This document shows, piece by piece, positions 37,101 to 47,176 of a stretch of DNA of 64,000 nt. Numbering within the stretch: position 1 is the first letter of the stretch; every line of letters begins with the position of its first letter. A program made the position numbers and the translations under genes. This DNA comes from Mugil cephalus (taxonomy: Eukaryota > Chordata > Actinopteri > Mugiliformes > Mugilidae). The notes under the pieces are model-generated. The model searched no databases and was not told the origin of the DNA. It was given only the letters and a program-made list of their open reading frames with translations. The stretch lies in the NCBI RefSeq assembly GCF_022458985.1, contig NC_061783.1, positions 3,564,413 to 3,628,412 on the forward strand, in the 5' to 3' direction.

Positions 37101-40100
37101 AACCAAGTTATTTGTTTCATTCAAACAAGTCTCATAAAACCTTACAGCGCAGTCAAAGCCAACACGGATCTTTCCAGGCTTCTGCGGATGATACACTCCG
37201 TGATGGGGAATGTACCATGCTGGAGTCTTGTTGATGTCTTCTTCAGGAACTCTTTCTGCATCTCTGCGAGGTATGATGTCATCAACAAAGGTTTTATAGT
37301 CCTCGTAGTACTGCTCATTTCTTCTCAGCTTCCTTTCTAAGCATCTGAGACGATGGATGGCACATACCTTCTTGTTTGGTAAGTTAGGTCTCTCCTTTTT
37401 GAAAGGTAGTGGCATCTCATAGTGACCATCATCATTGAGCCGGACGCTCCTTCGCAGCTGTGACAGGAATCTGAGGTCCTCTTGGGAGATGCTTGTATCA
37501 TCTGAAGCTCTTTCCACAAAGTCAGACTCCAAGACCTTGATGACATCTACAGGTGAGACCACTTCCTTGATCTGTGTTCTATAGACACAATGTACTCCAT
37601 TTGTGACATGTGGAGCCAACTGACAATCTGGAATGACTTGCTTTACCACAACTTGGTGACTTACTCCTATTACATCTCCATAATCAAGAGAGAGGCTGCC
37701 ATAACCTATAATTCTCCAGCCCAAGTCTATTCTCAATCCGAATGGCTGATTTCCTTCACCGGGCACCACCTGTCTTGGAACGAGTGCTTGACGACAGTTA
37801 AAGCCAATTAACAAGCCAACATCACAACTGGGTTGAGGAGCTATGTCAGCTGAGATGTGTTCAAGGTGAGGCCAAACCTTGGCTGTCTCTGGGGTGGGAA
37901 TATGTTCTCTGTTTGCAGGTATGAAGTTTCTTGCATAGGTCACCGGCAGAGGTATTACCTTGTCTGAGTAGAATCCTCTGACTTGCAGACCAGTAACTCC
38001 TTGACATGACACAATGGTGTTTCTAAAAGTCATGGTGGACAGCTTTAATTGAACTGGTTCATTTCTTGTATGCAGAGCCTTTGCAGTTTTTTTTCAAGGA
38101 GGAAGGTTGTGTGGAGTGCATACACAAGAATTTCACGATCAGGTTCACTTGTTGCTGACACCCACACATGGATGATAGTGGATGTATGAGTGTCCTTGAT
38201 GTTCTGTATGACCCTGTTTAGTGTTGCCTCAAACGAGGATGTTGTAGCTTTGTCTTGTCGCCATTCAATGCTTCCTTCTTTCAGCTCAGCATAGTCACTT
38301 GTTCCATTAACCTCTGTTAGTGTCTTTCTTTCTTTAGTGCGATTATCATGGAGGCAAGTTGGATGTCTTTTCTCACATATATTGCAGGTCTATCTCCTTT
38401 CACACTCCTTTGAGCGATGACCGGAGCCGAAACACAACTTGTTTTCCTGGACAAACTTAACTTGTGCAGAGACTGTTTCGTCCATGAACTTGTGACACTT
38501 AAGTAAACTGTGACCTGTCTTTTCACAGAAAACACAGCTTGCAACAACAGTCCTTTCACTTGAGTTTGTTGCCAGCACCTTTGCTCCAGGACCTCTGTTT
38601 CTTGAAACCTTGCTCTTCTCACCTTCACCTGATTTTAGAGCATGTAAAGATGTTATTCGGTTGCAAGCGATTTTGGCTTCGCGTGTGAGGAACTCAACAA
38701 AATTGCTGAAGCTTGGGAACTCATGGCCTTTCTCTTCCACTTCTGTGACCTTCCTATTCCATCCAGAGGTCAGTCAATCTGGAAGTTTAGCAAGTATCTT
38801 CTGATTCTCACTGCAGTCATGAATCAAGCTTATCCCTGAAGGCCTTGGCGATGAGGAATGGATTGCCATATCTCTCTTCTAGGATGGTCCATGCTGCATG
38901 ATAGGCTGACTCTGTGCCTAGCAGGAAGAAGCTCTCTATGGCTTTCTTGTCTGTGCCACTCACATACTTTCGCAGGTAATATATCTTCTCTTCACCTGGT
39001 ATTGTTTTCCTGTCAATAAGTGTTTGAAATTAAACCTTCCAGTCATTTAATCTGAGTGGATCACCGCTGAATATTGTAGGTTCAGGTATGGGAAGGCGAC
39101 TTGCACTTACAGACTCCGCAAACACTCTTACAAGAGCTGCTGTGCTATCTTCTCTCCCAAGCAGTGTCATAGCTTGTGGAGCAGGCTGATGCTGAGACAG
39201 CTTACCTTCAACCTTAATTTCTCCCTTCTCTTTCAGGGTGATATGTCGATGGAGTAGTTGATCTATTTCATCATCTGAGCATTCATTCTGTTCATACAGA
39301 ACGCCTGGACTTGGACTTGGTATGGTGAGACATACTTTTTCTATCTGATGCTGCAGACGTAAACACAGATTCAGTATCTCCCACCTTCCTGTCTTGTTTT
39401 ATAATCCCTTGATTTCCATCAGCTTCAGTGTTAAGATACCTTGTAGTAGTTTTAATTACTGTCCTTTTTACTGCTTTAGAGGTGTCTATTCTGCATCGTG
39501 CGTCAGGGTCTGGAATGTCAATGCGTCTAAACTCTTCATAAACATCATTCAGATCCTTTGCAGCATTGCTCACCTTAATGATGTGTTCACGGAGCAAGCC
39601 CTTTGAACATTCTCCACTCAGCACTCCTTAGCATCCTTAATGACTGCCTTCCACTTGTTGTAGCTCTTTTAACTTGCTCCTTGTGGCCCTTTACTGTTAA
39701 CTTGCAAGCTCTTTGACTTCTCTGTGTCTCTGGAAAAGAAGTATGGTGAGAAGCTTCAGTGCCTTCAGATGCTTGAGGTTACGTGTCTTCACCACCACCC
39801 TTTTTGTCACTCTCACAGAAAGTTTCTATGTTAGACATTGCCTGGGTTACCTTTATGTTTTAAATTCTTAAGTTTTAAATGTGATACTACACTTATCTTG
39901 CAGTTACTAAATAGAATGGCTAGAATAGCTTTAGCGTAGTTGAATCCCACTCAGTTTTAACAGGAAGCAATGGTTATACTTCTTGTTCAATAAGCTGACT
40001 TATTCACTCTTTTATAGTCAGTAGTAACTAAACAAATGGCCAACACTAACACAGAGTAGAGATACACTAACATTTGCAATTCGGCTTTAAAATAACTATG

Positions 40101-43100
40101 GGGTTGTTATATCTTAATATTAACGCTACTTGTTTGACACAAATTTGCAGCGTTAACTGTTAATAACTGATAAACACAACCTCGTAATGTTTGTATCAAC
40201 TTCAACAATTAAAGGTAGGTTAACAACTTCAAAATGTGGAAATAGTTCAGTCTCTCAAAGTCTTTATTTACAGTGAATTCATCCTGGCAGCACCATGCGG
40301 CTGCTTCCTCAGCGACGCTGATAAGCTTCAACCGACCGTGGCTCACTGTGCTCTAGCGACGCTTCTTCCTTGGTCACCCACACGAAGAAGTCGAGTTGTC
40401 ACTGTAGCTCCTCTGGGAAGAAAGCATGAGGCCAGAGATCATTTTAAAAACAGGGTTTATTAGTCACCGACCAACCCGTGAGAACTGAAGAAAGAGAGTA
40501 AACAAACAATCAGGAAAATAAGTACATTACTACGCAGCTCGTAGCTGAATGCAATTACAATACTACAATAAACATACCTCTTAGGCTACACACTACTGTA
40601 AGGGCCTTAGTCTTATCCTTGTCTTCTCTTTTTGTCTTCGTTATTTACATTATTCGTTTGTGTTTTCATTTAACTTGACTTAACTTGACTGTGGACTTGC
40701 CATGCACTGCTTTTTGGTGTAACATTAAAAAGGTACATGGGGACACAACAACCAAAACATAAATAAATAAATAAATAAGCCCCACCTCAACTGTAACAGG
40801 TAGTAGGTAGGAACTAAAATAAATTCAAAACTGACATGTGCGGCAGTTACAGCTGACACATTGGTTGGATAAATAATAACTGAACATACACATGCCTGCA
40901 TGCAGCGTTTTCGTGTATGGGCAGCAGTAGTTATGCTTTTTCGTGGTTTTCGTTTTTTTTTTTTTTTTTTAAATCTGTGTGAAGCACTTCATATTTGCAT
41001 GAAAAGTGCTATATAAATAAAGTTTGATTTGATTAGATTAGACCGCTAACAGAGACTGCAAATCGACATAGGGTAAGTGTCCCTATTAAGCCCACCAAAT
41101 CTGCTCTTCAGACATTTTTAATATATACCACCCCAATTTAAGTGAGAACATTTTAGTTAAAATGATAGTCTAATGTCTCATTTGAAGTGTCAATAATTAA
41201 TTTATACCAATTTTTAATGTTTTTATTGTTTAATTTGTCAAAATATGTCAAAAGTCTGGCATGGGCTTAATGGGTAATTGTTCCAAATAAGCCCACATCA
41301 TGACTTGTTGATAAATACATGTATAGAAAATCTTAACAATCCAAAGTTGTTCTATTAAAATATGTAATGTCTTAGCTCTTAATAGCTATTTTCATTTTGT
41401 CTCCACTCCTTTCCTCTGGCCTGTAAAAATAAAATGCTAAAATGGTATTTGAAATAAGCGTGGTCAGCCTTTTCCTGTGTTGTCAACACAGAAAAAGCTA
41501 AACTTACAACATGTCTTCTTTGGAATGTAGGCAAAAATCTATTCATTAACAAAATCAAAATTAGTATGGAAATTACTCTTCAAGACTTCATCTTTCAATA
41601 TGTGTTGTCATCTTGCCTGTAACTCTATCCTACATTGTACTGTTGGCATTTACAATTGGCCAAAATTTGTAGTCCAGCCGGCTGGTTGAGAGTGCAGATA
41701 TTTTTATCTAGATTTCTGAAGACCTAATGACTGAAAGAAAGGCAGTTTCCTGGTTCAATACTAATATTTTAAGGATAATAAATGAGTCAAATTTCAGTAT
41801 TTACAATTAAGCAGATAACTTTAACTGATTTTTAAACCACAGCTTACATAGAGAAAACTAAAACCAACATTGAAGACCCCCTACAGGTAAAAAACATACA
41901 GTTCATTAGTCATAACAATAAACTTTAACATTAAAGGCGGCATGATATTTAAATTTGGGTATTTAATTATCTGAGTTATGAAGCTGATTGATTAGGTGAA
42001 GTCAAAGTTAGGCAGGGAAATGGTTCAAAAGTCAAAAGGGAGAAAATCTCCACTGAAACACAGCCAAGTTGTCTTAATGGGAGCAGGTGGGCTGCTCCCA
42101 CATGACATGAATATATATATGCTGCAAGACCATGCATCAAAGTAATTAGCTATACTCATTTATATCCACCCTTAATGTTTTTTTTTTTTTTTTTTTTTTT
42201 TGCTAGTGTCCCCTTTAACCCCACTTGGTAAAAATGATAAATTAAAAAAAAAGGAATAAATATACACATGTATTATCTATTTAACAGTATAATATGATAT
42301 TCTGCTTACATAAATGTAAACTACACATGCTTATCATGCTTTATATCATTGCAATGAACAATGCTATGCAGTGACTGTATCGATGCAGCATGTGGGCTGT
42401 TGGCTAGCATGCTAAAACACATATTTTGACTTCAAAATAAAACATATTTCTAATTCTAGTAAAATTATAACATATGCTTTATTTAAATCACGAATCTCTT
42501 ACATTTTGATAACAAATGAGTACTTACCAAAAGCAGGAGTAGAAATATGGAAAAAATGTTGTTTTTTCAGGGCATCAAAATCACTTAAGTTTTTTTTTTT
42601 GCAACAGGAGGCACATGTCACACATGTGCTTCAAAACTCAAGACTGACAAATCTGATTGACACCCAGATAATGCGATTGGAATTGGAGTTTTCATTGGAT
42701 AATGCGTGTGCGCATGCTCCACAACCACTGCTGGCGTGTGACCAAGGAAACAAAAACATCCAAGAAAGCCTATTGCAGAAGGAGAAGAAGGGAAACGGAG
42801 CCGCTAGAAGAACCGTCTGAGGGATAGCGCGGATCTTACCTGCACCAGAAGTAGCGCGAACATTACGTACAAGATTAGAAATGTACTGTTATCCGTCTGG
42901 TTGTTGTTTGAAATGCCGGTCTGCCGCATGAACGACTCTTGTTTATTATATCACGTTATAGGTCAACCGGAAATCGGGCCGTATTAACCTGGTACTAGTC
43001 CGCTGAAAAGAAACGTACTGCCACCTAGTGTGGATGAGGAGAACAGTTATTCGATTTTCTTGTGCTGCATGTAAACGAATTTTGAGAATAGCTCGATTAA

Positions 43101-44407
43101 GCTCTGCATGTAAATGCACTGAGTGGTGGAGCTGACACCCATCCTGAGCAACTTCTCACTCATCACAGGGCCGAATGGTGTTAAAAGCACTGGAGCAATC
43201 AAAGAACATAGTACAAGCTACATTGTATTGGACTATGGGGATGTCATTATATGCATGATTCTCCAGCTATATTAAAACCACTGGACACAGTGGACACAGT
43301 AATTAGATTTATTATAAGGCATTTCTTCACAAACTATCTGTTTATCTGACAAACTTACTTTCTTGTTAGCTATTCATCCCAAATGTTAGGACTGAGGTAG
43401 GAAAAGTTGTCTGAGTATTTTGCACCAATCAAATAGAATAATCTTTTGTCAGTACTCCAGCTGTATGCCTTGACTCCTTTTAATCAGTTCAAACTTATTA
43501 TCATGGATTCCATGCAATCTGAATGTACATGCACTTTTTAAATGTCTTCCGATTTATGATTTGCCTTGCTTTATGTTTACGTTTATGTTTATATTGTATA
43601 CATTGTATATTGTGCTTATGGATTGTTGTTATCCGGGCGTCATTGGAAAAGAGAACTTGCGCTCAATTGGCCCTCCCCGAGGTAAAAGGTAAAAGAAAGA
43701 AAAGAAATCTAAATGTTAAATATTAAATCTAAATATTAAATATTAAATTCTAAATTTAAATGTTAAATCTTAATTTTAAATGTAGTGCTAGGTGAAACTA
43801 AATCTTCATTCCGAGCAGTGTTTTTGTGGGGCCGCGCCACTGTTGGAGGTTTCTCCATGCTGCCCTTTACTGACTCACTGCATGTCACCGATTCAGCGCA
43901 AAACGTTGAAAGAACAATTTTTTAAGTATATATATATTTTTTTGGCCTTTTAGCCTTTATTTGACAGGGCAATGGAGACAGACAGCAAATGGGAAAGCAG
44001 AAAGGGGGGAGTGACATACAAGAAAGGGCGCCCAATGCGAAATTCGAGTGAGGACTGTAGCCTCAACACGTGGGGCGGGTGCTCTACTTGCTGAGCTAAA
44101 CACCTCCTCCCGAAAGAGAAATTTTTGACTGAAATTCAGACTTGCAAATATTGGTTACAACAGTGAACACTTATACAGCAAATCTTTTATACATTAAGTA
44201 GTTTTATTGACTAGTACATGTTGGTTTTCCTTTTCACAGGTCCATGTGTTCGGCTTTGGAGCAGACAAGGATGGAAACTGGAATCATTACTTTGAGGAAC
44301 TCCAGGACAAAAAGCAGAGAACTGGAATACATCCAGGACAACAGGAGTATGATGTTATCCAGCATTTAGATGAGCAAAAACAAATCTCCTTTTATAGAGG
44401 GTGGTGA
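28107..44407 (+). CDS. st3gal1l: ST3GAL1-like beta-galactoside alpha-2,3-sialyltransferase, copy 1 (six coding exons)
   Basis: Coding exons: 28107-28343, 28438-28634, 28718-28897, 29766-29811, 29891-30010, 44240-44407. All introns are GT-AG and the phases fit, giving 315 residues without a break. Enzymes of this family (GT29) transfer sialic acid from CMP-Neu5Ac to the galactose of Gal-beta-1,3-GalNAc on O-glycans in the Golgi lumen. Visible parts: a short cytosolic tail; a membrane anchor at about 10-27; a stem with possible N-glycosylation sites at Asn37 and Asn69; sialylmotif L at about 116-163 ([18 protein letters not shown]); motif S at about 221-247 ([16 protein letters not shown]); motif III with HYFE at 276-279; and motif VS, H291-x4-E296. 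Cys119 and Cys258 fit the conserved disulfide. The start at 28107 is placed so the anchor is N-terminal. Length fits the family. The last intron is 14.2 kb and full of transposons. The ortholog name is approximate because fish have several st3gal1-like genes. Confidence 0.88.
28438..28634 (+). CDS. st3gal1l: Copy 1 exon with the first half of sialylmotif L
   Basis: 197-nt exon, residues 80-145. The acceptor CTGTCTCCACCAG is used so that HLQDEK follows the WWK end of the previous exon; an alternative AG nine bases downstream would drop HLQ. It carries [13 protein letters not shown], the CMP-sialic-acid binding core of motif L. The donor GTAAAT splits the codon of Arg145. Copy 2 has an exon of exactly the same length at 61402-61598. 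Confidence 0.88.
30160..30720 (+). mobile_element. LINE (L1/Tx1-like) ORF2 C-terminal fragment in the last intron, unit 1
   Basis: The plus-strand frame reads [48 protein letters not shown] and [11 protein letters not shown], with stops between. The C-x2-C ... H-x3-C pattern followed by F-W and a W-K-K block is the C-terminal region of L1/Tx1-type reverse transcriptase ORFs. The same fragment, with the same first stop, is present in unit 2 (63118-63690), so it predates the duplication. The minus-strand ORF of 129 residues across it is a shadow. Confidence 0.65.
31072..31315 (+). pseudogene. Short reverse-transcriptase relic ending in an A-run
   Basis: The frame [19 protein letters not shown] followed by [16 protein letters not shown] resembles the palm region of LINE reverse transcriptases (a W-x-x-N/S-Y-L-S-x-R-x-Q-x-V pattern). 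It then stops and runs into 15 A residues near 31300. It is too short to classify. Confidence 0.35.
31640..31850 (-). pseudogene. Unidentified protein-coding fragment, possible terminal exon
   Basis: The minus strand has a possible acceptor (TTTTGTTTGTGAG or the CAG just after) followed by an open frame with [18 protein letters not shown], then [20 protein letters not shown] and a stop at 31643. The composition looks like real protein. I have an impression of similar tails in uncharacterised fish proteins, without a firm family. No upstream exon is seen nearby, and surrounding sequence is repetitive, so a relic carried by a mobile element is as likely as a gene. Confidence 0.3.
32221..32898. 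mobile_element. Non-autonomous hAT element (MITE) with 8-bp target duplication
   Basis: The 678-bp element starts TAGGGTTG and ends CAATCCCA, giving imperfect inverted ends. The inverted similarity continues inwards: GGAAACTTTCTATGGGAATT near the left against its complement near the right. It is flanked by a perfect 8-bp duplication TTCTAGTA (32213-32220 and 32899-32906), the size expected for hAT elements. There is no transposase. It lies in the last intron of sialyltransferase copy 1. Confidence 0.88.
32907..33649. other. Intronic stretch without recognisable feature
   Basis: AT-rich sequence between the hAT MITE and the BEL/Pao element. A weak plus-strand frame near 33355-33590 might be a decayed protein fragment, but I cannot assign it. 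It ends with GCTGA (33645-33649), the left copy of the BEL/Pao target duplication. Confidence 0.4.
33650..34090 (-). repeat. 3' LTR of the BEL/Pao element
   Basis: 441 bp, with inverted TGTA/TACA ends on the plus strand. By eye it is roughly 95% identical to the other LTR, with differences concentrated near an AATAAATA-rich stretch. On the minus strand the base just inside it is preceded by a purine-rich GGTGGGAG, a likely polypurine tract. Confidence 0.9.
34232..39838 (-). pseudogene. BEL/Pao Gag-Pol, broken
   Basis: Pieces read on the minus strand from 39838 down. The first ATG frame stops after about 19 codons. A Gag-like piece lies at 39624-39292. CCHC-like knuckles are at 38740-38390 ([14 protein letters not shown]). 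The protease and first part of reverse transcriptase are at 38033-36960, ended by an in-frame TGA; here the residue normally the first catalytic Asp reads Asn (MHNIERMF). The YVDD box is at 36956-36531, and the A17/RNase H region at 36521-36044. A linker is at 36001-35591. The integrase HHCC finger lies at 35575-35183 and the core at 35070-34756 ([10 protein letters not shown]). The C-terminal domain is at 34666-34232. Multiple breaks and the altered catalytic residue mean no active polyprotein. Confidence 0.88.
40403..40851 (-). repeat. 5' LTR of the BEL/Pao element
   Basis: 449 bp, partner of 33650-34090. It differs from it by about 20-25 substitutions and a few small indels (for example CGGCAG against CAG near the end). 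No tRNA primer-binding match could be assigned with confidence in the sequence just inside it. Confidence 0.9.
40955..41042 (+). repeat. LINE-like 3' tail
   Basis: GTGCTATATAAATAAAGTTT followed by a short GATTTGATTAGATTAGA run is the kind of 3' terminus seen on fish L2/Rex-like LINEs and their SINE partners. It follows a long T-run (40948-40970). No ORF accompanies it. Confidence 0.5.
41043..42892. other. AT-rich intronic stretch with homopolymer runs
   Basis: No exon or transposase is visible. Long T-runs occur at 42178-42201 and 42590-42601. Two similar motifs flank the region: AAGTGTCCCTATTAAGCCCAC near 41070 and TAGTGTCCCCTTTAACCCCAC near 42205, the second reading the same way. They may mark an undescribed repeat, but no boundary could be set. 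Confidence 0.35.
42893..43125. repeat. Dispersed repeat, inverted relative of 2296-2548
   Basis: The segment from GGTTGTTGTTTGAAATGCCG to CTGCATGTAAATGCACTGAG is the reverse complement of the copy near 2.4 kb, with scattered changes and a small deletion around 43073. The element may start further left; G+C-richer sequence from about 42640 could belong to it. Confidence 0.55.
43940..44112. repeat. SINE-like dispersed repeat
   Basis: GGCCTTTTAGCCTTTATTTG, GAGTGAGGACTGTAGCCTCA and GGGTGCTCTACTTGCTGAGC follow each other. The last part resembles a tRNA-derived internal promoter, and this combination is common in fish interspersed repeats. It ends about 130 bp before the last exon of copy 1. Confidence 0.45.
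44240..44407 (+). CDS. st3gal1l: Copy 1 terminal coding exon, 14.2 kb from the previous exon
   Basis: The acceptor TTTTCCTTTTCACAG leads in phase 0 to [20 protein letters not shown] and, after a linker, H-x4-E and the final FYRGW before TGA. These are sialylmotifs III and VS, required for catalysis in GT29 enzymes. The previous exon ends at CNE in phase 0, so the join gives the expected I-C-N-E-V-H-V sequence across the splice. A polyadenylation signal AATAAA at 44975-44980 would give a 3' untranslated region of about 0.6 kb. No competing copy of this exon exists between 30010 and 44240. Confidence 0.88.
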   Translation, partial: VHVFGFGADKDGNWNHYFEELQDKKQRTGIHPGQQEYDVIQHLDEQKQISFYRGW

Positions 44408-45690
44408 ATTCTTTTTTTTTTTTTTTTTCAGAATTGAAAGCAGCCAGGAGTCTCATACTCTTGCACAGCAAAATGAGACTTCTCCTTTCCAGAGAGCTAG
44501 AAAGACAGAAGATTTACATATGATTTTTTTTTTTTTTTTTGGATGTTAAATATTATTTTTGTAAGGGTAGCAGGTGACTGAGCTGTATGTAGATGTAGAT
44601 GTTGTAAAACATGGAGGAATCAGGGTATCAAACAAATTACTGTTTGTTTGTATTTATTTCTGAACCAGGATGCACTTTTATATTATTGAAGGGAATTTAC
44701 TGTTATGTAGAAAACAGAAAGTTTTGATGAGGTACAGTGTATAGGAGATTGTCAAATCATCCCCTCAATCCTCAAGTGCAGGAAGTCTTATGAAGTAAGG
44801 CCTTCGGATTTTGTTTTTGTGTACTCATTTACTCTTGTTACGGTGCCAATCAGCATATGTATTTACACGTACTAGACTTGTTGGACTTGTTTATGGCAAA
44901 TGGGGATATTGTGGGTAGTGAATTTTAACAGTTGTTTGTTGACAACTGTTGATTTGTCGTGGTGGTAATAAGAGAATAAATCTGCCAGTAGACAACAAAC
45001 CTAAGGCCTTGTTTATTTGCATCTTACAGTATGTTTGAACTTAATTTTCTGTTTGTTTATTTCTTTAATTGTATTTCAGCCATTGAATTAAATAAAAACT
45101 GATAAAAATAAATAGCAAATATTCAGCACAACCCCGAGGCTGAAAACCTTCAGAGTGACCAGATCTTTGAACAACAAGAAACCTTGAGCAGAACCCAGTT
45201 CCTATGGAGGGACACGTCTGCTTAAGACTGCTGTGGTAATTTTCCATTAAGCATGTTTTGTACTCGTTTGCTCGTTTCATGTGTACTGAAGTAGTCAGAC
45301 AGTTATGGGGCCATTATTGTGGCAAAACTATTTGCAAATGTGTATTTCGACACACAAATGAGTCACCAGATCTATAAATGTGTAACCAGGTACACAAATG
45401 TGTAAAGTAAATTTACAAATGCGTATATTGATTAATATGATTTATCGGGCCTCTAGATTGGGCATCTTCCTACACGTGACTTTTACACTACACACTACAC
45501 TACTCCTGCTACGAAGATCCACAAATGCGTGTGCCTCCGTAGCTATACAGCTCCATACCACCAGGGGACACAAGTACAAATGATAGCGGCCACGACTACC
45601 TGGTCTGGTCGGATAGACTTTACGGCTGGGACGAACGCTCCAGGTATACACAGTCAATGGGTAAAACTCATAGACATGGATACCTAGACC
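44408..45690. other. 3' untranslated and downstream non-coding sequence of copy 1
   Basis: Contains T-runs (44411-44429, 44526-44540), the AATAAA at 44975 and, near 45177-45200, AAACCTTGAGCAGAACCCAG. That last piece matches the minus strand of the L2 3' region and is a short L2 fragment. No gene is seen. Confidence 0.5.
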
Positions 45691-45699
45691 ATCTAGACC

Positions 45700-46547
45700 A
45701 AAACACATGAAAGAGCTTAAGTCTGCAGCTTTTGATTTGGGCATCCAGGCTCGTTGGATAGGGAGAGTGTTTGATGTGCGCTGGCTGTCCTCATCCTGCA
45801 TGACTACTGAGTGACAGCTCTCTGGGAGAGCCATCCGGCTTTGGTGAAACTTTTTGGAGAGGTGGCCAAAGACCCATCCAGATCCACCAAGGAGAGGGCA
45901 AGATGTCAGGGTATGCACACTAAAATGACAGAGTGGCTTTTTTTTGGTGGAGATGGCACTATTTAAAGATGCACTGGAGATTCTACAGGCCCTGTCACTT
46001 TTCCTTCAGAGGAGAGACCCAACAGCTGGCCATGCTAACACTGAGGTGGGCATGGCACTGAGCGCACTGAGATCAATGAGGAAAGCCGATGGTGTGAACA
46101 CAAAAAAAAAATATTGTCTCCCTGGCTGACAACATTGAGTGCAGGCAGGATGACAATGGGATTATCCCTGCCACCGCCACTCTAAATCCATCAAACTGGC
46201 CATCTGATGAAGGCGAGGGCGTCCTGTACGGTGATGAAAGACTCCTCGCCATACACAAAACTCTTGCTGTTGAGGCCCCAACCACTCTCATACTCCTGAA
46301 GGAGTTTCATGAGTTCAAGTGTCACAGTGTCACAGGAGAGAGCATGCGCAAAGTTCTCACCGCTGTCTCCATGCTCCCAGCGTCCACAGCCGAGTGTGAA
46401 AGAGATTTTAGTGCCATGAACCACATTCTTACAGATGGAAGAAACAGAATGAATGTGTTGACACTGTACAATCTGCTTTTCATCTCTGTAAATGTACCAG
46501 AAGTTGCCTCCTTCCCGGCCTGCAGATTTGCAGAGGTGTTGAAGTAG
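45700..46547 (+). pseudogene. hAT-family transposase relic, C-terminal half
   Basis: The plus strand shows decayed sequence (AFDLGIQARWIGRVFDVRWL), then an open frame at 45944-46129 (FKDALEILQALSLFLQRRD). After a 9-A run at about 46102-46110 the reading continues in another frame with no stop through NIECRQDDNG, LKEFHEFKCHSVTGES and STAECERDFSAMNHI to the stop at 46547. The last block is the hAT dimerisation motif (S-x-A-x-x-E-R-D-F-S). The frame switch at the A-run, plus earlier stops, indicates a pseudogene. No element ends were found. Confidence 0.75.
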
Positions 46548-47135
46548 GGACACCACGCTGCTATCGATGCGCCAACCGGAAAGCAGAAAAAAAAAGGCTG
46601 AAGTGCGTCATCAGAGAAGACTGTTTTCAAAGTCTGACCTATAGTCTACCCGATTAACCATTAAAAGAAAAAAACATCTTGACAGCACATTGTGGTATTT
46701 CATGTTTTCTGTTGAACTGATATCGGGAAATAATTAAAAAATTTATTTTTATTTGGCACATTTAAAAACAATATTAGCTGTGAGAAAATATTTCTGCAAA
46801 TGCAGTGGTTACGTTCACGTTCAAAGTAGGCCTACTGCCTATATTATGTAGCCTATGTAAGGTTTAGCTACACAGGAATCAACAGTTTATGTTTTCACAC
46901 TGTTGTGTGGTAATTTTTCTGAATAAAATGTTTCTCAAAATTATTACATTATCATTATTATTATCATATCGGCTGTCACTTGTTTCTACTAAGCGGTAAT
47001 GCCTGATGAGGAATGACTTTTTTTTTTTTACTTTATGTGTTTAAACTCTAATGTGAGTTAGCCAGCCTTCTAACCAGACAGCCATGCACTAATCTCAACA
47101 ATCAGACCTGAAGTCTGGTGTCCTTTATAATATAA
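46548..47135. other. Non-coding AT-rich stretch
   Basis: No gene or repeat boundary recognised. It contains a T-run near 47020 and short ATT repeats near 46950. Confidence 0.4.
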
Positions 47136-47176
47136 AGTTTGTATGTTGATATAAAGTTTATATCAACATACAAACT
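47136..47176. repeat. 41-bp perfect palindrome
   Basis: AGTTTGTATGTTGATATAAA is followed by a single G and then its exact reverse complement. The two 20-bp arms have no mismatch. It could form a cruciform or a hairpin RNA. No terminal-repeat or terminator context is seen around it. Confidence 0.92.

Larger units (their letters stand above)
33650..40851 (-). mobile_element. Complete BEL/Pao LTR retrotransposon, minus strand
   Basis: A 7.2-kb element bounded by two LTRs (33650-34090 and 40403-40851) and a perfect 5-bp target duplication GCTGA (33645-33649 and 40852-40856). The internal region on the minus strand has, in order: a Gag-like part, zinc knuckles, a DUF1758-type aspartic protease, reverse transcriptase with YVDD, a Pao-type A17 segment, RNase H remnants, an integrase zinc finger and core, and a C-terminal DUF5641-like domain. 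This order defines BEL/Pao. Several stops and frameshifts make the copy non-functional. It sits antisense in the last intron of sialyltransferase copy 1. Confidence 0.92.

Noticed and set aside
34404..37340. Many plus-strand ORFs of 60-135 codons
   Set aside because: They are shadows of the BEL/Pao coding region, which reads on the minus strand with clear protease, polymerase and integrase motifs.
44055..44105. tRNA-like box B sequence
   Set aside because: No full cloverleaf can be drawn; it is part of a SINE-like dispersed repeat.
45442..45918. 158-codon minus-strand ORF
   Set aside because: It overlaps the hAT transposase relic on the plus strand, which has family motifs, whereas the minus-strand product has none.
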